Part shown: positions 5,665-13,426 of the stretch, in pieces | How positions within the stretch are numbered: position 1 is the stretch's first letter | Layout: every line of letters starts with the position of its first letter | Assembly: GCA_030620005.1 (NCBI GenBank) | Contig: JAUXAJ010000104.1 | Coordinates: 1 to 15,001, forward strand | Reading direction: 5' to 3' | Source: Promethearchaeota archaeon | GTDB taxonomy: Archaea > Asgardarchaeota > Lokiarchaeia > Sigynarchaeales > SOKP01 | Length of the DNA stretch: 15,001 bases | Translations under genes and position numbers: made by a program | Notes under the pieces: generated by a model | Told to the model about the DNA's origin: nothing | The model's input: only the letters and a program-made list of their open reading frames with translations | The model's database searches: none

Positions 5665-6941
5665 ATCCCTAATTCATCGACCGTAGCCTTAACGGAATAA
5701 GGTCTTACACGATCTCCAAAGGCGTGAATTCCCATCGTTCCAATGGTATTATCATTAGTATTAATGATCGTGATGTTATCTTCTTTTAATAGTCTAATTC
5801 CTTCCTTTCTAAGATTAATGGAAGCGTTTACATCTCTATCGTGGTGAGTCTTACATTCAGGACAAGTCCATTCTCGATCTTTTAATTCAAGCTCTTCATT
5901 CATGTATCCACAAATTGAACACAATTTAGACGAAGCAAAAAATCTGTCAACGAGTACTAAATGATTTCGCTCTCTTTTACACTTGTATTCCAAGTAAGTC
6001 TTAAATTGATGCCAAGAAAAATCCAAGCTCACGGATTTAGCAAGTCCCTTGTTGAATCTCTTCATCCCGTCCACGTTCAAGTTTTCTAAGATTATTGCCT
6101 CAAATGATTTAGATAAGTCATGTGTTATTTTATGAGTCCAATCTTTTTTCTGATTCCTAACCTTGTCATACCTTTTAGCTAGTTCGAGTCTTGCTTTTTT
6201 CCTATTTTTTGATCCTACTTTCTTTCTTGATAACGCCCTGTGCTTTCTCTTTAAAACATTTAGATTCTTTCTGTAAAATCTAGGGTTTGAAAATCTAAAG
6301 TTCTCGTTTACTAAAAATTCTTTAGCACTCATGTCAAACGCCACAATTTTACTCTCTGAGATTATTCCTTTAGGCTCTTCCGTCTGAATGTTCGCTTTAA
6401 AAAGAATTGACGCAAAATAGTGTCTACTTTTATTTTTAGATATGGTTACTTTTTGAATTCCAGCGTCAACAATTCTATCGTCTTTAAACTTCACTTGTAA
6501 TTTTAGTTTAGGAAGCTTGAGCAGTTTATTATTCCAATCGATCTTAATGTTATTGTTCGTGATGCAAGTTGTATAAGATTGTCTATCGTGTCTTGATTTA
6601 AATCTAGGATGTCCGACGTATCTTTTAGTCTTTTTATTCTTCCGTTCTTTAATGTTCCGAAAGAAATTTTTATACGCAGTTTGCAAGTGCCTTCTTGCTT
6701 GTTGTAAAGAATTAGAATCTGCTTCTTTTAAGAATGGATAAATTTCTTTGTATTGTTTTTCAGTTCTATACTCATGATCACGCAATTTATCTTTATCGTG
6801 CTTATATAATTGGTAGAAGTCCTTTCTTTCTTCTAACATTTTATTATACACGAATCTGCAACATCCAAAATTCTTTGAAAAAAAAGCTTTTTGTTCTTTA
6901 TTTGGATAGATTCGTATCTTAATTGCGTAATCGAATGTCAT
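5652..6941 (-). CDS. tnpB: TnpB, RNA-guided nuclease of IS1341/IS605-type element (429 aa)
   Basis: TnpB proteins are RNA-guided DNA endonucleases and the ancestors of Cas12. The N-terminal KIRIYPNKEQKAFFSKNFGCCRFVYNK is the typical helix-turn-helix domain start. The RuvC site looks complete: Asp203 (AFDMSAKEF), Glu286 (IILENLNV) and Asp370 (HDRDVNASINL). The zinc ribbon between the last two has CSIC (341, 344) and CPEC (360, 363). The usual C-terminal tail FGDRVRP...ATVDELG is present, so the protein is full length and apparently intact. The ATG at 6941 follows a TTTAAATATATAAA box (6963-6976). The stop codon is embedded in the right-end hairpin. No accompanying tnpA or decay is seen, which suggests recent activity or selection for nuclease function. 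Confidence 0.95.
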   Translation of the reverse strand: MTFDYAIKIRIYPNKEQKAFFSKNFGCCRFVYNKMLEERKDFYQLYKHDKDKLRDHEYRTEKQYKEIYPFLKEADSNSLQQARRHLQTAYKNFFRNIKERKNKKTKRYVGHPRFKSRHDRQSYTTCITNNNIKIDWNNKLLKLPKLKLQVKFKDDRIVDAGIQKVTISKNKSRHYFASILFKANIQTEEPKGIISESKIVAFDMSAKEFLVNENFRFSNPRFYRKNLNVLKRKHRALSRKKVGSKNRKKARLELAKRYDKVRNQKKDWTHKITHDLSKSFEAIILENLNVDGMKRFNKGLAKSVSLDFSWHQFKTYLEYKCKRERNHLVLVDRFFASSKLCSICGYMNEELELKDREWTCPECKTHHDRDVNASINLRKEGIRLLKEDNITIINTNDNTIGTMGIHAFGDRVRPYSVKATVDELGIHSL

Positions 6942-6962
6942 GAATTATCTTTAACATGAGAA

Positions 6963-6976
6963 TTTATATATTTAAA
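6963..6976 (-). promoter_or_regulatory. TATA box of tnpB
   Basis: On the minus strand TTTAAATATATAAA lies about 25-30 bases before the tnpB ATG, suitable for a leaderless transcript starting close to 6941. Confidence 0.5.
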
Positions 6977-7017
6977 TGGATATACCCCCCTAGATTAATG
7001 AATAATGCAAAATTCAT

Positions 7018-7037
7018 CCATGGCCTAAAGGCAATGG
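7018..7037 (-). repeat. left-end hairpin of the TnpB element
   Basis: CCATTGCCTTTAGGCCATGG has the same TTTA loop and nearly the same stem as the right-end hairpin, with one mispaired position. It lies 77 bases upstream of the tnpB ATG and marks the left end of the element. Confidence 0.65.
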
Positions 7038-7165
7038 TATTCTTTTGCGAAAAATGATAAAATAATAATTTATTATCTAAAATAGTAAAATTAAGAGAAA
7101 GAATTAGTTCAATTTAATTACTAAAAGAGGATAAGAAAATAACGAAATAAATGCTTTTACTTATT

Positions 7166-8326
7166 TTAATATTTTCTGAATTCATTTGCTGCATCAAACA
7201 TGGCAACTATATTTTGAGGTGGGACTTCAGCGGTAATGTTATGGATATTAGCCGTAACAAAACCTCCACTTGGTTTTAAACATTTAAAATTTCTTCTGAC
7301 TTCTTCTCTAATTTGTTCAGGTGTTCCAAAAGGTAAAGTGCTTTGAGTATTACACATGCCGCCCCAAAATGTAATCATATTGCCAAAACGTTTTTTTAAA
7401 CTACAAGGTTCCATATCGTATGCCGAGATCTGAACAGGATTAACCGCATCATATCCAATATCTGAAAAATGTGGGATAAATAATGGAATTGAGCCACAAC
7501 TATGATAATTAATCTTAACATCTGCTAATTCATGTACTTTATCAGAAAGTTTCTTTTCCACAGGCTTTATCATATTTTCATAAATTTTTAAATTCATCCA
7601 TGGACCTGCTTGTTCGGCTAAATCTCCATTAATACAAACTACATCTAAAAATTCTCCAACTTCGTTTAAAAAAGTCGTAATATAGTCTGTCCAATACTTT
7701 AAAAATCCTTCCATCGCCGTAATTATCAATTCTGGTTTCGTTCTTAAATATATTAAAGCTTTAATAAATCCAAAGATGAAAGTGGTATATTCGAAAACAC
7801 AGCCAGCAGTAGACGTAATTAAAGCATAATCAGTTGTATTTTTTAACTTTTTAGCATGGTTCTTTAATCCTTTAAAAGGAGATTTATCTGTACCATCAGG
7901 CCAGTCGTAATTTTCAATCTCACTTATAGTTTTAAAATCAGAAAAAGGATGAATAACCGGGTCGTAATATAATATCTCATCTAAATCTTTCTCGGCGAAA
8001 TTTCCCCAAAAACAACCAAATTGATCATAAACTCCTACATATTTTCCTTCATATTGGACTTGGACATCATTAGCATTGACAATTTGTCCGAAAGGTCGGA
8101 CATATCTTGTATCAATTTCAAACCTTTCTAATAAATCTTCGCATGGAACTACTAGCTGTTGAACAAAATCATAATATTGGATATTCTTATCTTCAATTCC
8201 AAGGTATTCTAACAATCTTTTATAAGCTTTAATGTGAATTCCTGATACATTTCCACCTAAGTCTATAGGGACTTTATCTGGTTCTTTATGATTTAAGGTA
8301 GTAATAACTCTTTCTCTTGAATTCAT
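7166..8326 (-). CDS. UroD-family methyltransferase-like protein, HxC variant (386 aa)
   Basis: A full-length uroporphyrinogen decarboxylase-like (PF01208) protein: MNSRERVITTLNHKEPDKVPID is the conserved start, YDWPDG (around 140-145) the family's signature turn, and GGFVTANIHNITAEVPPQNI the family's C-terminal strand-loop. His275-Ser-Cys277 (NYHSCGSI) matches the H-x-C zinc-binding motif of MtaA/MtbA-type corrinoid methyltransferases; Cys325 (GGMCN) or His362 could complete the site (inference). This makes methyl transfer likelier than heme-type decarboxylation, but no corrinoid protein or MtaB-like gene is adjacent. It resembles the partial gene at 1-170 and is more distant from the protein at 4356. 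The preceding 100 bases are AT-rich with a perfect palindrome ATCATTAATGAT at 8332-8343, six bases before the ATG. Confidence 0.88.
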   Translation of the reverse strand: MNSRERVITTLNHKEPDKVPIDLGGNVSGIHIKAYKRLLEYLGIEDKNIQYYDFVQQLVVPCEDLLERFEIDTRYVRPFGQIVNANDVQVQYEGKYVGVYDQFGCFWGNFAEKDLDEILYYDPVIHPFSDFKTISEIENYDWPDGTDKSPFKGLKNHAKKLKNTTDYALITSTAGCVFEYTTFIFGFIKALIYLRTKPELIITAMEGFLKYWTDYITTFLNEVGEFLDVVCINGDLAEQAGPWMNLKIYENMIKPVEKKLSDKVHELADVKINYHSCGSIPLFIPHFSDIGYDAVNPVQISAYDMEPCSLKKRFGNMITFWGGMCNTQSTLPFGTPEQIREEVRRNFKCLKPSGGFVTANIHNITAEVPPQNIVAMFDAANEFRKY

Positions 8327-8331
8327 GAAAA

Positions 8332-8343
8332 ATCATTAATGAT
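8332..8343. promoter_or_regulatory. palindrome next to the UroD-like start at 8326
   Basis: ATCATTAATGAT is a perfect 12-base palindrome between the probable promoter and the ATG, and TTCATGAA occurs both over the start (8323-8330) and at 8379-8386. Binding there would block transcription start, so a repressor site is possible; AT-rich palindromes of this size also occur by chance. Confidence 0.3.
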
Positions 8344-8495
8344 AAAAAATGCTAATTTAATTATTAAACATAATAAATTCATGAAACATAAAAATTAAAT
8401 GTTGATATCAGCATCCATTATTACTCCCTTCATAAAAAGCAAACGCTGGCAGTTCTTTCCGTGATTTTCAAAAATAATTTAAACATAAAATTTCT

Positions 8496-8843
8496 ATGAT
8501 TGAATTTAGTGGTGGTTGGAAGCGACAACACCCCATCGGAGCAGTAGGGCTCTTTATTGGAAAAGCTAACATGATATTTTCTAAAACACTAAAAGCAGAA
8601 CAGTTTTAATACTTTTTAGAAGGAATTCTTGCCATATATCAAGGTAAAGGAAAAATTATAATACATACAGATAACACCTGAGCTCATCAATCGAAAAGTT
8701 TAGTACCCTTTTTGGAAGCCCATAAAGATAAGCTCGAATTGAAGTTTTTACCAAAATATTATCTAGATTTTAACCCTACTGAGTGGAAGAAAATGCGTAA
8801 GTAAGTGGCATGTAACACATGTTATAAAGGAAAATCTCACTAA
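8496..8843 (+). pseudogene. degraded IS630-like (DDE) transposase
   Basis: One continuous frame of 115 codons, interrupted by three internal stops (TAA after AEQF, TGA after HTDNT, TAA after KKMRK), still reads GAVGLFIGKANMIFSKTLKAEQF, YFLEGILAIYQGKGKIIIHTDN, AHQSKSLVPFLEAHKDKLELKFLPKYY and LDFNPTEWKKMR. This is the C-terminal catalytic part of IS630/DDE_3 transposases: the second Asp in HTDN, the LxFLPxYxxxxNPxE signature and the final Glu are recognisable. The N-terminal part and clear terminal repeats are missing. It fills most of the 605-base gap between 8327 and 8931; the remainder shows only AT-rich promoter-like sequence. Confidence 0.85.
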
Positions 8844-8931
8844 TATTTAAAAATTATGATTGAATTCTTTTTCATAACACATTTTCTATATTTAAATTAT
8901 AAATCTTATTAAATAAATATGTGAAGTTATC

Positions 8932-10284
8932 ATGAATCAAGAGAATATTATTCAAAGGGAAAAAAGTAAAACAAGCAAATTTTTAATTTATGCGATGCCA
9001 AAATTTGGCACATCTGTTCTCATGGGATTTGCTGACATAGCTTTATTTACTCTTTATACCTTAGCTTATCAGGTATCACCAATTCTTGTTGGTTTTGCCT
9101 TAGGTATGGGGAAGCTTACTATTGCTATTTCTCAATTCTTTTGGGGGTGGATAAGTGATGCTAAATACACGCGTTGGGGGAGAAGAAAGCCATATATAAT
9201 TATTCTCAGTCCAATTCTTGCGTTATCTTTCATATTATTATTAATGCCAAGTCTAGTAATAGATCTTAACGATGTGGACGCATTATTTATTTGGTTATTA
9301 ATAATTTATCAGATTTTTAACATAGGATATGGTTGTTCGGCTCCATATGAATTTTGGATGGCTGAACAATTCATTGTCGATGAGCGACCCAAAGCGTCTC
9401 AATATATAAATACTATTGGTTTTGTTGGAACAGCAACAATGCTAGTTTTTTCAATGGTAGTTGTAACAGGTCTTATTACTGAAATACAAGAAAATCCTGA
9501 AATTATTCCGCCAGATTTTTTCGTTAGCGTGTTAGTATTTGCATTTATCCTCGTGTTGCTATTTTATTTAGCTTGCTTTTTAATGCCTACAGAGCCACAT
9601 TTTAAGATAGAATCAACCGTGTTTCAGAATTTTAAGGTACTTCTGAAAAATAAGAATTTTATATTGGTAACCCTCATGATTGGTATCGCTAGTTTTGGTA
9701 TGACTCAGGTTGGTTCAATGATTTTACAATTCATAGTAGTGGTTTTACATTTTGATGACATCTCAAATATGATAGCATCAGTTATTCTCGTCGTAGGGAT
9801 ATTAACTTTTTTATACATTTGGAGAAAGTTAGTAAGTAAAATAGGAAAGAAACGAAGCATTTTGTATATTTTTCTATCACTTATTCTTTTCCTTCCATTC
9901 ACTTTATTAGGCATGATACCGATGGAATCAACCTTTATATATGGAGTACTTTTTATGGTTGGAATTGCAATGTGTACAGGTGGCTGGTTTTTAATTCCCC
10001 CTGTTGTTATTGCAGATATTGCTGAAGATGATGAGAAAACAACGGGAGAATTAAAAGCTGGAATATATACAGGTTTTCCTAGCATACTACTAAATATTTT
10101 TCAAGCTGGAGGACTAATCATGATGGGGGCTATATTGGAATTGCCAGAAATTACTGTAGGAACTTCAACCTTTTCTTTAGGTTATGTTGTATGGGGTCCA
10201 ATTGTTTCTTTAATATTAATCGTTGCTTATTTATACACTAGAAAATTCGTACAACTTGATTTCGAGTGGGAAAAAAATCAATAA
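8932..10284 (+). CDS. MFS/GPH-type cation:sugar symporter-like transporter (450 aa)
   Basis: A 12-helix membrane transporter of the major facilitator superfamily. The loop between helices 2 and 3, WISDAKYTRWGRRKPYI (residues about 73-89), is the version of the MFS motif found in the glycoside-pentoside-hexuronide (GPH, MFS_2) group, which moves sugars or related organic acids with Na+ or H+. A second, weaker repeat WRKLVSKIGKKRS starts the other half, as expected from the internal duplication. The N-terminal 15 residues are hydrophilic and cytoplasmic. The substrate cannot be read. A TATA-like TATTTAAA near 8889-8896 would give a leader of about 10 bases. The carboxylesterase gene follows 91 bases later, but a T13 run between them suggests separate transcripts. 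Transporter and esterase may still act in one uptake/hydrolysis route (inference). Confidence 0.87.
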   Translation: MNQENIIQREKSKTSKFLIYAMPKFGTSVLMGFADIALFTLYTLAYQVSPILVGFALGMGKLTIAISQFFWGWISDAKYTRWGRRKPYIIILSPILALSFILLLMPSLVIDLNDVDALFIWLLIIYQIFNIGYGCSAPYEFWMAEQFIVDERPKASQYINTIGFVGTATMLVFSMVVVTGLITEIQENPEIIPPDFFVSVLVFAFILVLLFYLACFLMPTEPHFKIESTVFQNFKVLLKNKNFILVTLMIGIASFGMTQVGSMILQFIVVVLHFDDISNMIASVILVVGILTFLYIWRKLVSKIGKKRSILYIFLSLILFLPFTLLGMIPMESTFIYGVLFMVGIAMCTGGWFLIPPVVIADIAEDDEKTTGELKAGIYTGFPSILLNIFQAGGLIMMGAILELPEITVGTSTFSLGYVVWGPIVSLILIVAYLYTRKFVQLDFEWEKNQ

Positions 10285-10305
10285 AAATATAATAATTAAT
10301 TAATC

Positions 10306-10318
10306 TTTTTTTTTTTTT
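10306..10318 (+). terminator. T13 terminator after the transporter gene
   Basis: A run of 13 T residues 22 bases past the transporter stop is a classic archaeal poly-T terminator. The carboxylesterase's own TATA-like ATATACAT follows at 10351-10358. Confidence 0.65.
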
Positions 10319-10375
10319 AATAAATACAAAAAGTGATAGAATGTTATACAATATACATTTTATTTCATCTCTATC

Positions 10376-11983
10376 ATGATTGAAATTGTATCTAAAAATA
10401 AACTTTCATTGGAAGATGCTGAAAAAATAGGTAATAAACTCAAGAAAGAAATGAGAGAAAAACATAAAAGAGACTTCCCATTATTAAAAAATATGGTAAC
10501 TATTATTATATCAAAAGGGAAAATAAAGGGAATTCAAGAATCAAATTGTCAATGCTTTAGAGGCATTCCCTATGCTAAACCCCCAACAGGTGATCTACGC
10601 TTTCGTGAACCACAACCCATGGATCCTTGGGATGAAATAAAAGATGCCACGAGATTTGGCGCAATTCCGCCTCAAAACGAACCAGATACTCCACCAATCG
10701 GACAAGAAGAAAATGAGGATTGTCTTTATCTCAATATATGGACTCCCGCAGCGGATGATAAAGCAAGACCCGTTCTGTTTTGGATTTATGGAGGGGGATT
10801 CATGATTGGGGCTAGCTCAAGACCGCGGCTTAATGGAGCAAGGTTGGCAGCTCATGGCGATGTCGTCGTAGTGACCTTTAATTATCGCTTAGGGGCATTA
10901 GGATTCCTAAACTTGCCAGGCGTCCCTCCGAATATTGGAATACTTGATCAAGTTGCGGCTTTAAAGTGGGTTCAAGAGAATATTGGAGTATTTGGCGGTG
11001 ATCCAGATAATATCACGATTTTTGGAGAATCAGCTGGTGCTTTATCCATTTCTATATTACTTGCAATACCTGTTGCAAGAGGGCTATTCCACAAAGCAAT
11101 CATGGAGAGTGGCGCTGCCCACCCCCGAATTTTTGGAGCAGAACGTGCAAAGGAGGGTGCTGAAGATTTCTTGAAAAAATTACGCATTGAAAAGGAAAAT
11201 ATTGATGCTTTACGCGGAGTCCCCCTTAAGAAAATATTGAGGGCGCAAAAAAAAATTGCTGGTCCCATAGAACAAGCTTTAAATAATCCCTTCTGGCCGT
11301 TTATTGATGGGAATATGATTAAAGAGCATCCCCTAGAAACTATTCGTAAAGGAAGGGCTAGTAATGTTCCCTTAATAATTGGAAGTAATCGAGATGAATT
11401 AGGTTTTATTTATGATCTTCTTAATCAAGCTGATGATTCCAAAATATATACCATAATGGGCATGGTTCAAGCAGGCGTTAGCAATGTTGGACTTAAAAAA
11501 GAAGATTTAGATAAATTGTTTGATATATATAAGAAAGAAATGGAAAAAAAATATCCAGATAATCCTTTTAAATATTGGGATGCATTAATTAGCGATTTCA
11601 TGTTCAGAATTCCTATAATTCGCCAGCTTGAAGCGCATGTTGATCATCAATCAGATGCATATTGCTATATTTTTACTTACGAATCCCCTAATAATGGAAA
11701 CGCTTTTCATACCATTGAAATTCCATTCGTATTTGGGAATATTGATACAGCCGATACGCCTGATGGAGTTATAGGAACTGGCAAAGGAGCAGAAGAATTA
11801 ACACGTAACGTCATGGATACTTGGGTGATTTTTGCTCGAACTGGCACTCCAAATCATGACAGATTACCGGAATGGCCTCCCTATGATATTGAACGACGTG
11901 CTACGATGATGCTAGGTGTTAACTCGAAAGTAGAATATGCGCCAATGAATGGCCTTCGAAAGGCTTGGAATGGCATCCTTTAA
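10376..11983 (+). CDS. type-B carboxylesterase (alpha/beta hydrolase, 535 aa)
   Basis: Hydrolyses carboxylic esters by a Ser-Glu-His triad. Family landmarks are in order: CFRGIPYAKPPTGDLRF (60-76), EDCLYLNIW (114-122), the oxyanion loop YGGGF (138-142), the nucleophile elbow GESAG with Ser219, SNRDELG with Glu341, and AFHTIEIPFVFG with His445. The pair EDCLYLN plus this spacing identifies the type-B (cholinesterase/para-nitrobenzyl esterase) family. Length is normal. The first ~40 residues are a charged, probably helical extension before the usual beginning (Met40 is a possible alternative start at 10493), but a TATA-like element 20-25 bases upstream supports ATG 10376. There is no signal peptide, so the enzyme should be cytoplasmic. 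Such a gene in an archaeon with many bacterial-like residues suggests an old transfer from bacteria (inference). Confidence 0.93.
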   Translation: MIEIVSKNKLSLEDAEKIGNKLKKEMREKHKRDFPLLKNMVTIIISKGKIKGIQESNCQCFRGIPYAKPPTGDLRFREPQPMDPWDEIKDATRFGAIPPQNEPDTPPIGQEENEDCLYLNIWTPAADDKARPVLFWIYGGGFMIGASSRPRLNGARLAAHGDVVVVTFNYRLGALGFLNLPGVPPNIGILDQVAALKWVQENIGVFGGDPDNITIFGESAGALSISILLAIPVARGLFHKAIMESGAAHPRIFGAERAKEGAEDFLKKLRIEKENIDALRGVPLKKILRAQKKIAGPIEQALNNPFWPFIDGNMIKEHPLETIRKGRASNVPLIIGSNRDELGFIYDLLNQADDSKIYTIMGMVQAGVSNVGLKKEDLDKLFDIYKKEMEKKYPDNPFKYWDALISDFMFRIPIIRQLEAHVDHQSDAYCYIFTYESPNNGNAFHTIEIPFVFGNIDTADTPDGVIGTGKGAEELTRNVMDTWVIFARTGTPNHDRLPEWPPYDIERRATMMLGVNSKVEYAPMNGLRKAWNGIL

Positions 11984-12028
11984 ATATAATTTTTTAATCT
12001 CTTCGTTTGAAATAATTGCCAACGAGAG

Positions 12029-12182
12029 AAACTAAGAAAATTTTAACAGAAAAGTATTACCTAAATGAACGTGCTCGAGGTAATCTTTAGCAACCTTTAA
12101 GCAACTATTAACTTGCTCTTTTGGAGTAATTGGTAAATCTCTCATTTGGTAATCTGGATGGAATACTAATAAACTATATGGT
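12029..12182 (-). repeat. source copy of the 155-bp duplication at 3548-3702
   Basis: The last ~49 codons plus stop of the radical SAM gene occur again at 3548-3702 at about 96% identity, same orientation. The copy here is in frame and is presumed the original. Confidence 0.85.
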
Positions 12183-13126
12183 AATTTATCGTTTATAGAG
12201 CTTATAAATTTAGCTATCTGTTCAACTTCCTCGTGGTTTACGTATCCTGGGACTAATAAAGTGCACGCGCTCATCTCTGGTAAGTTTAATCTCTTTCCAA
12301 AATACTTATTGGCCAAGAATTTGAAGTTTTCTAAAGTTCGCTCGTTGCTTATCCCGCATAAAGCAATATTTAATTTTTCGTTGAAGCTCTTTAAATCGAA
12401 TTTAATATTGCCACCAGTTTTAAAGGCGATTTCCATGCACTTTTCAACCCATTCTTGATTTCCGCTTCCATTCCATTCCCAACAGATCTTCATGGTTCTT
12501 TTAATGTCGTCGCTTTTGATTTTTTCCAAAATAATATTTGCTAAATTAATTGAAAATGGAAACTGAGCCTCGGGAGTCCCTCCAAAATAGCATATACAGG
12601 TTATTTTTTTGTTTTTGACGATTTCATTGGCTAACCTATCAACATTAGTCGTCATTCGTTTTGAAAAATGCTTGTGCGAAGCATTTTGGCAAAAAAGACA
12701 ATTAAACGTGCATCCGTAAAGAAATGCAGCGTAGCTATAAGTACCAAATACCGGGTTACAAAACCAAGCATTGCAGCAGTTGGTTGGTATACGGTCGAGA
12801 TAACCATGAATATAGCCTATCGATTTTGAAGGCAGAGGTAGTGCTCCATTTTTAGTTTTATTCATGTTTCTTAAACCACAATAACTGATATCATCAGTAG
12901 TAAGGGAACATTCATTTATGCACAAATTGCACCTCAATTTAACATCTGCTTCATCTGCCTTCGGGGGATTTCTTGGCAATTCTTCTAACTTACGTACTTG
13001 TTCGTGAACAGAAAAAACATGAGATTTAATAACATCCCAATCTCCAGTTAGAACACATTCTCTGCAAACATGCAAAACTTTGGAAATTAAACTGTCACTA
13101 TTACCACAAAATTTACATTTTCCCAT
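12032..13126 (-). CDS. radical SAM protein with N-terminal cysteine clusters (PflA/AmmeMemoRadiSam-like, 364 aa)
   Basis: The radical SAM motif is C-x3-C-x2-C at Cys139, Cys143 and Cys146 (LYGCTFNCLFCQN), binding a 4Fe-4S cluster that cleaves S-adenosylmethionine; FGGTPE (181-186) is the following SAM-binding glycine motif and IKFDLKSFN (241-249) a later barrel strand. The preceding NPVFGTYSYAAFLYGC resembles PflA-like archaeal radical SAM proteins. Ahead of it lie a zinc ribbon CKFC ... CREC (Cys4, 7, 21, 24) and a second cluster CNLCINEC ... C (66, 69, 73, 83), plus a CC pair and Cys123, so additional metal or Fe-S sites are likely. The substrate is unknown. The ATG at 13126 follows a TATA-like AT-rich box. 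Stop TAG at 12032-12034 converges on the carboxylesterase. Confidence 0.9.
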   Translation of the reverse strand: MGKCKFCGNSDSLISKVLHVCRECVLTGDWDVIKSHVFSVHEQVRKLEELPRNPPKADEADVKLRCNLCINECSLTTDDISYCGLRNMNKTKNGALPLPSKSIGYIHGYLDRIPTNCCNAWFCNPVFGTYSYAAFLYGCTFNCLFCQNASHKHFSKRMTTNVDRLANEIVKNKKITCICYFGGTPEAQFPFSINLANIILEKIKSDDIKRTMKICWEWNGSGNQEWVEKCMEIAFKTGGNIKFDLKSFNEKLNIALCGISNERTLENFKFLANKYFGKRLNLPEMSACTLLVPGYVNHEEVEQIAKFISSINDKLPYSLLVFHPDYQMRDLPITPKEQVNSCLKVAKDYLEHVHLGNTFLLKFS

Positions 13127-13426
13127 ATAATTTCGACGCTTTCATTTTTTATGTATTTTACGCATGAGTAAGAAAGTTTAATTATTTTAAAGACCATTAC
13201 ATCCTCCAATAACCTACTTTCTTGTTCGTGCCCATACTGGTGATTCGGATCTTTTTCTGGACCCTTAACGTTGTTGCGTTGGCTTTTTCACATTTTTAAA
13301 TATTATACTTTAATTAATTCAAGATGATATATAAAGAGAGTTTATAATAGTATAATTTATTATATTTTCAAAGCATTATTTTTAAATACGAGATGTGACT
13401 TTAATTCATAAATTCACGAGAAACAA
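13127..13426. other. intergenic region between the radical SAM and kinase genes
   Basis: This 300-base region separates two divergent genes. Both ends hold promoter-like AT-rich stretches: one near 13145-13158 for the radical SAM gene, and TTTTTAAATA at about 13379-13388 for the kinase. The middle (about 13195-13295) is less AT-rich than its surroundings and is open on the minus strand without a start codon; I recognise no gene, RNA or repeat in it. Confidence 0.4.

Larger units (their letters stand above)
5622..7044 (-). mobile_element. IS1341-type (IS200/IS605 superfamily, TnpB-only) insertion element
   Basis: One tnpB gene is framed by two matching hairpins with a TTTA loop: the right end CCATAGCCTTTAGGCTATGG (5645-5664, minus strand, perfect) and the left end CCATTGCCTTTAGGCCATGG (7018-7037, one stem mismatch). 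Seventeen of twenty bases agree. Subterminal hairpins and lack of terminal inverted repeats are typical of the IS200/IS605 superfamily. TTCAA occurs twice just beyond the right hairpin, resembling the usual right-end cleavage sequence. No TnpA (Y1 transposase) is present, so movement would need one in trans. Exact ends are uncertain; the outer limits given are two copies of a 9-base sequence, AAGAATACC on the minus strand. It lies between two UroD-like genes. Confidence 0.8.

Noticed and set aside
9705..10085. Minus-strand ORF of 126 codons
   Set aside because: Antisense shadow of the transporter gene with no recognisable motif.
10972..11268. Overlapping ORFs on both strands within the carboxylesterase
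   Set aside because: They overlap the catalytic region of an unmistakable esterase and lack any features of their own.
13150..13300. Open minus-strand stretch containing GPEKDPNHQYGHEQES
   Set aside because: There is no start codon, it overlaps the radical SAM promoter and start, and I know no family with it; probably chance.
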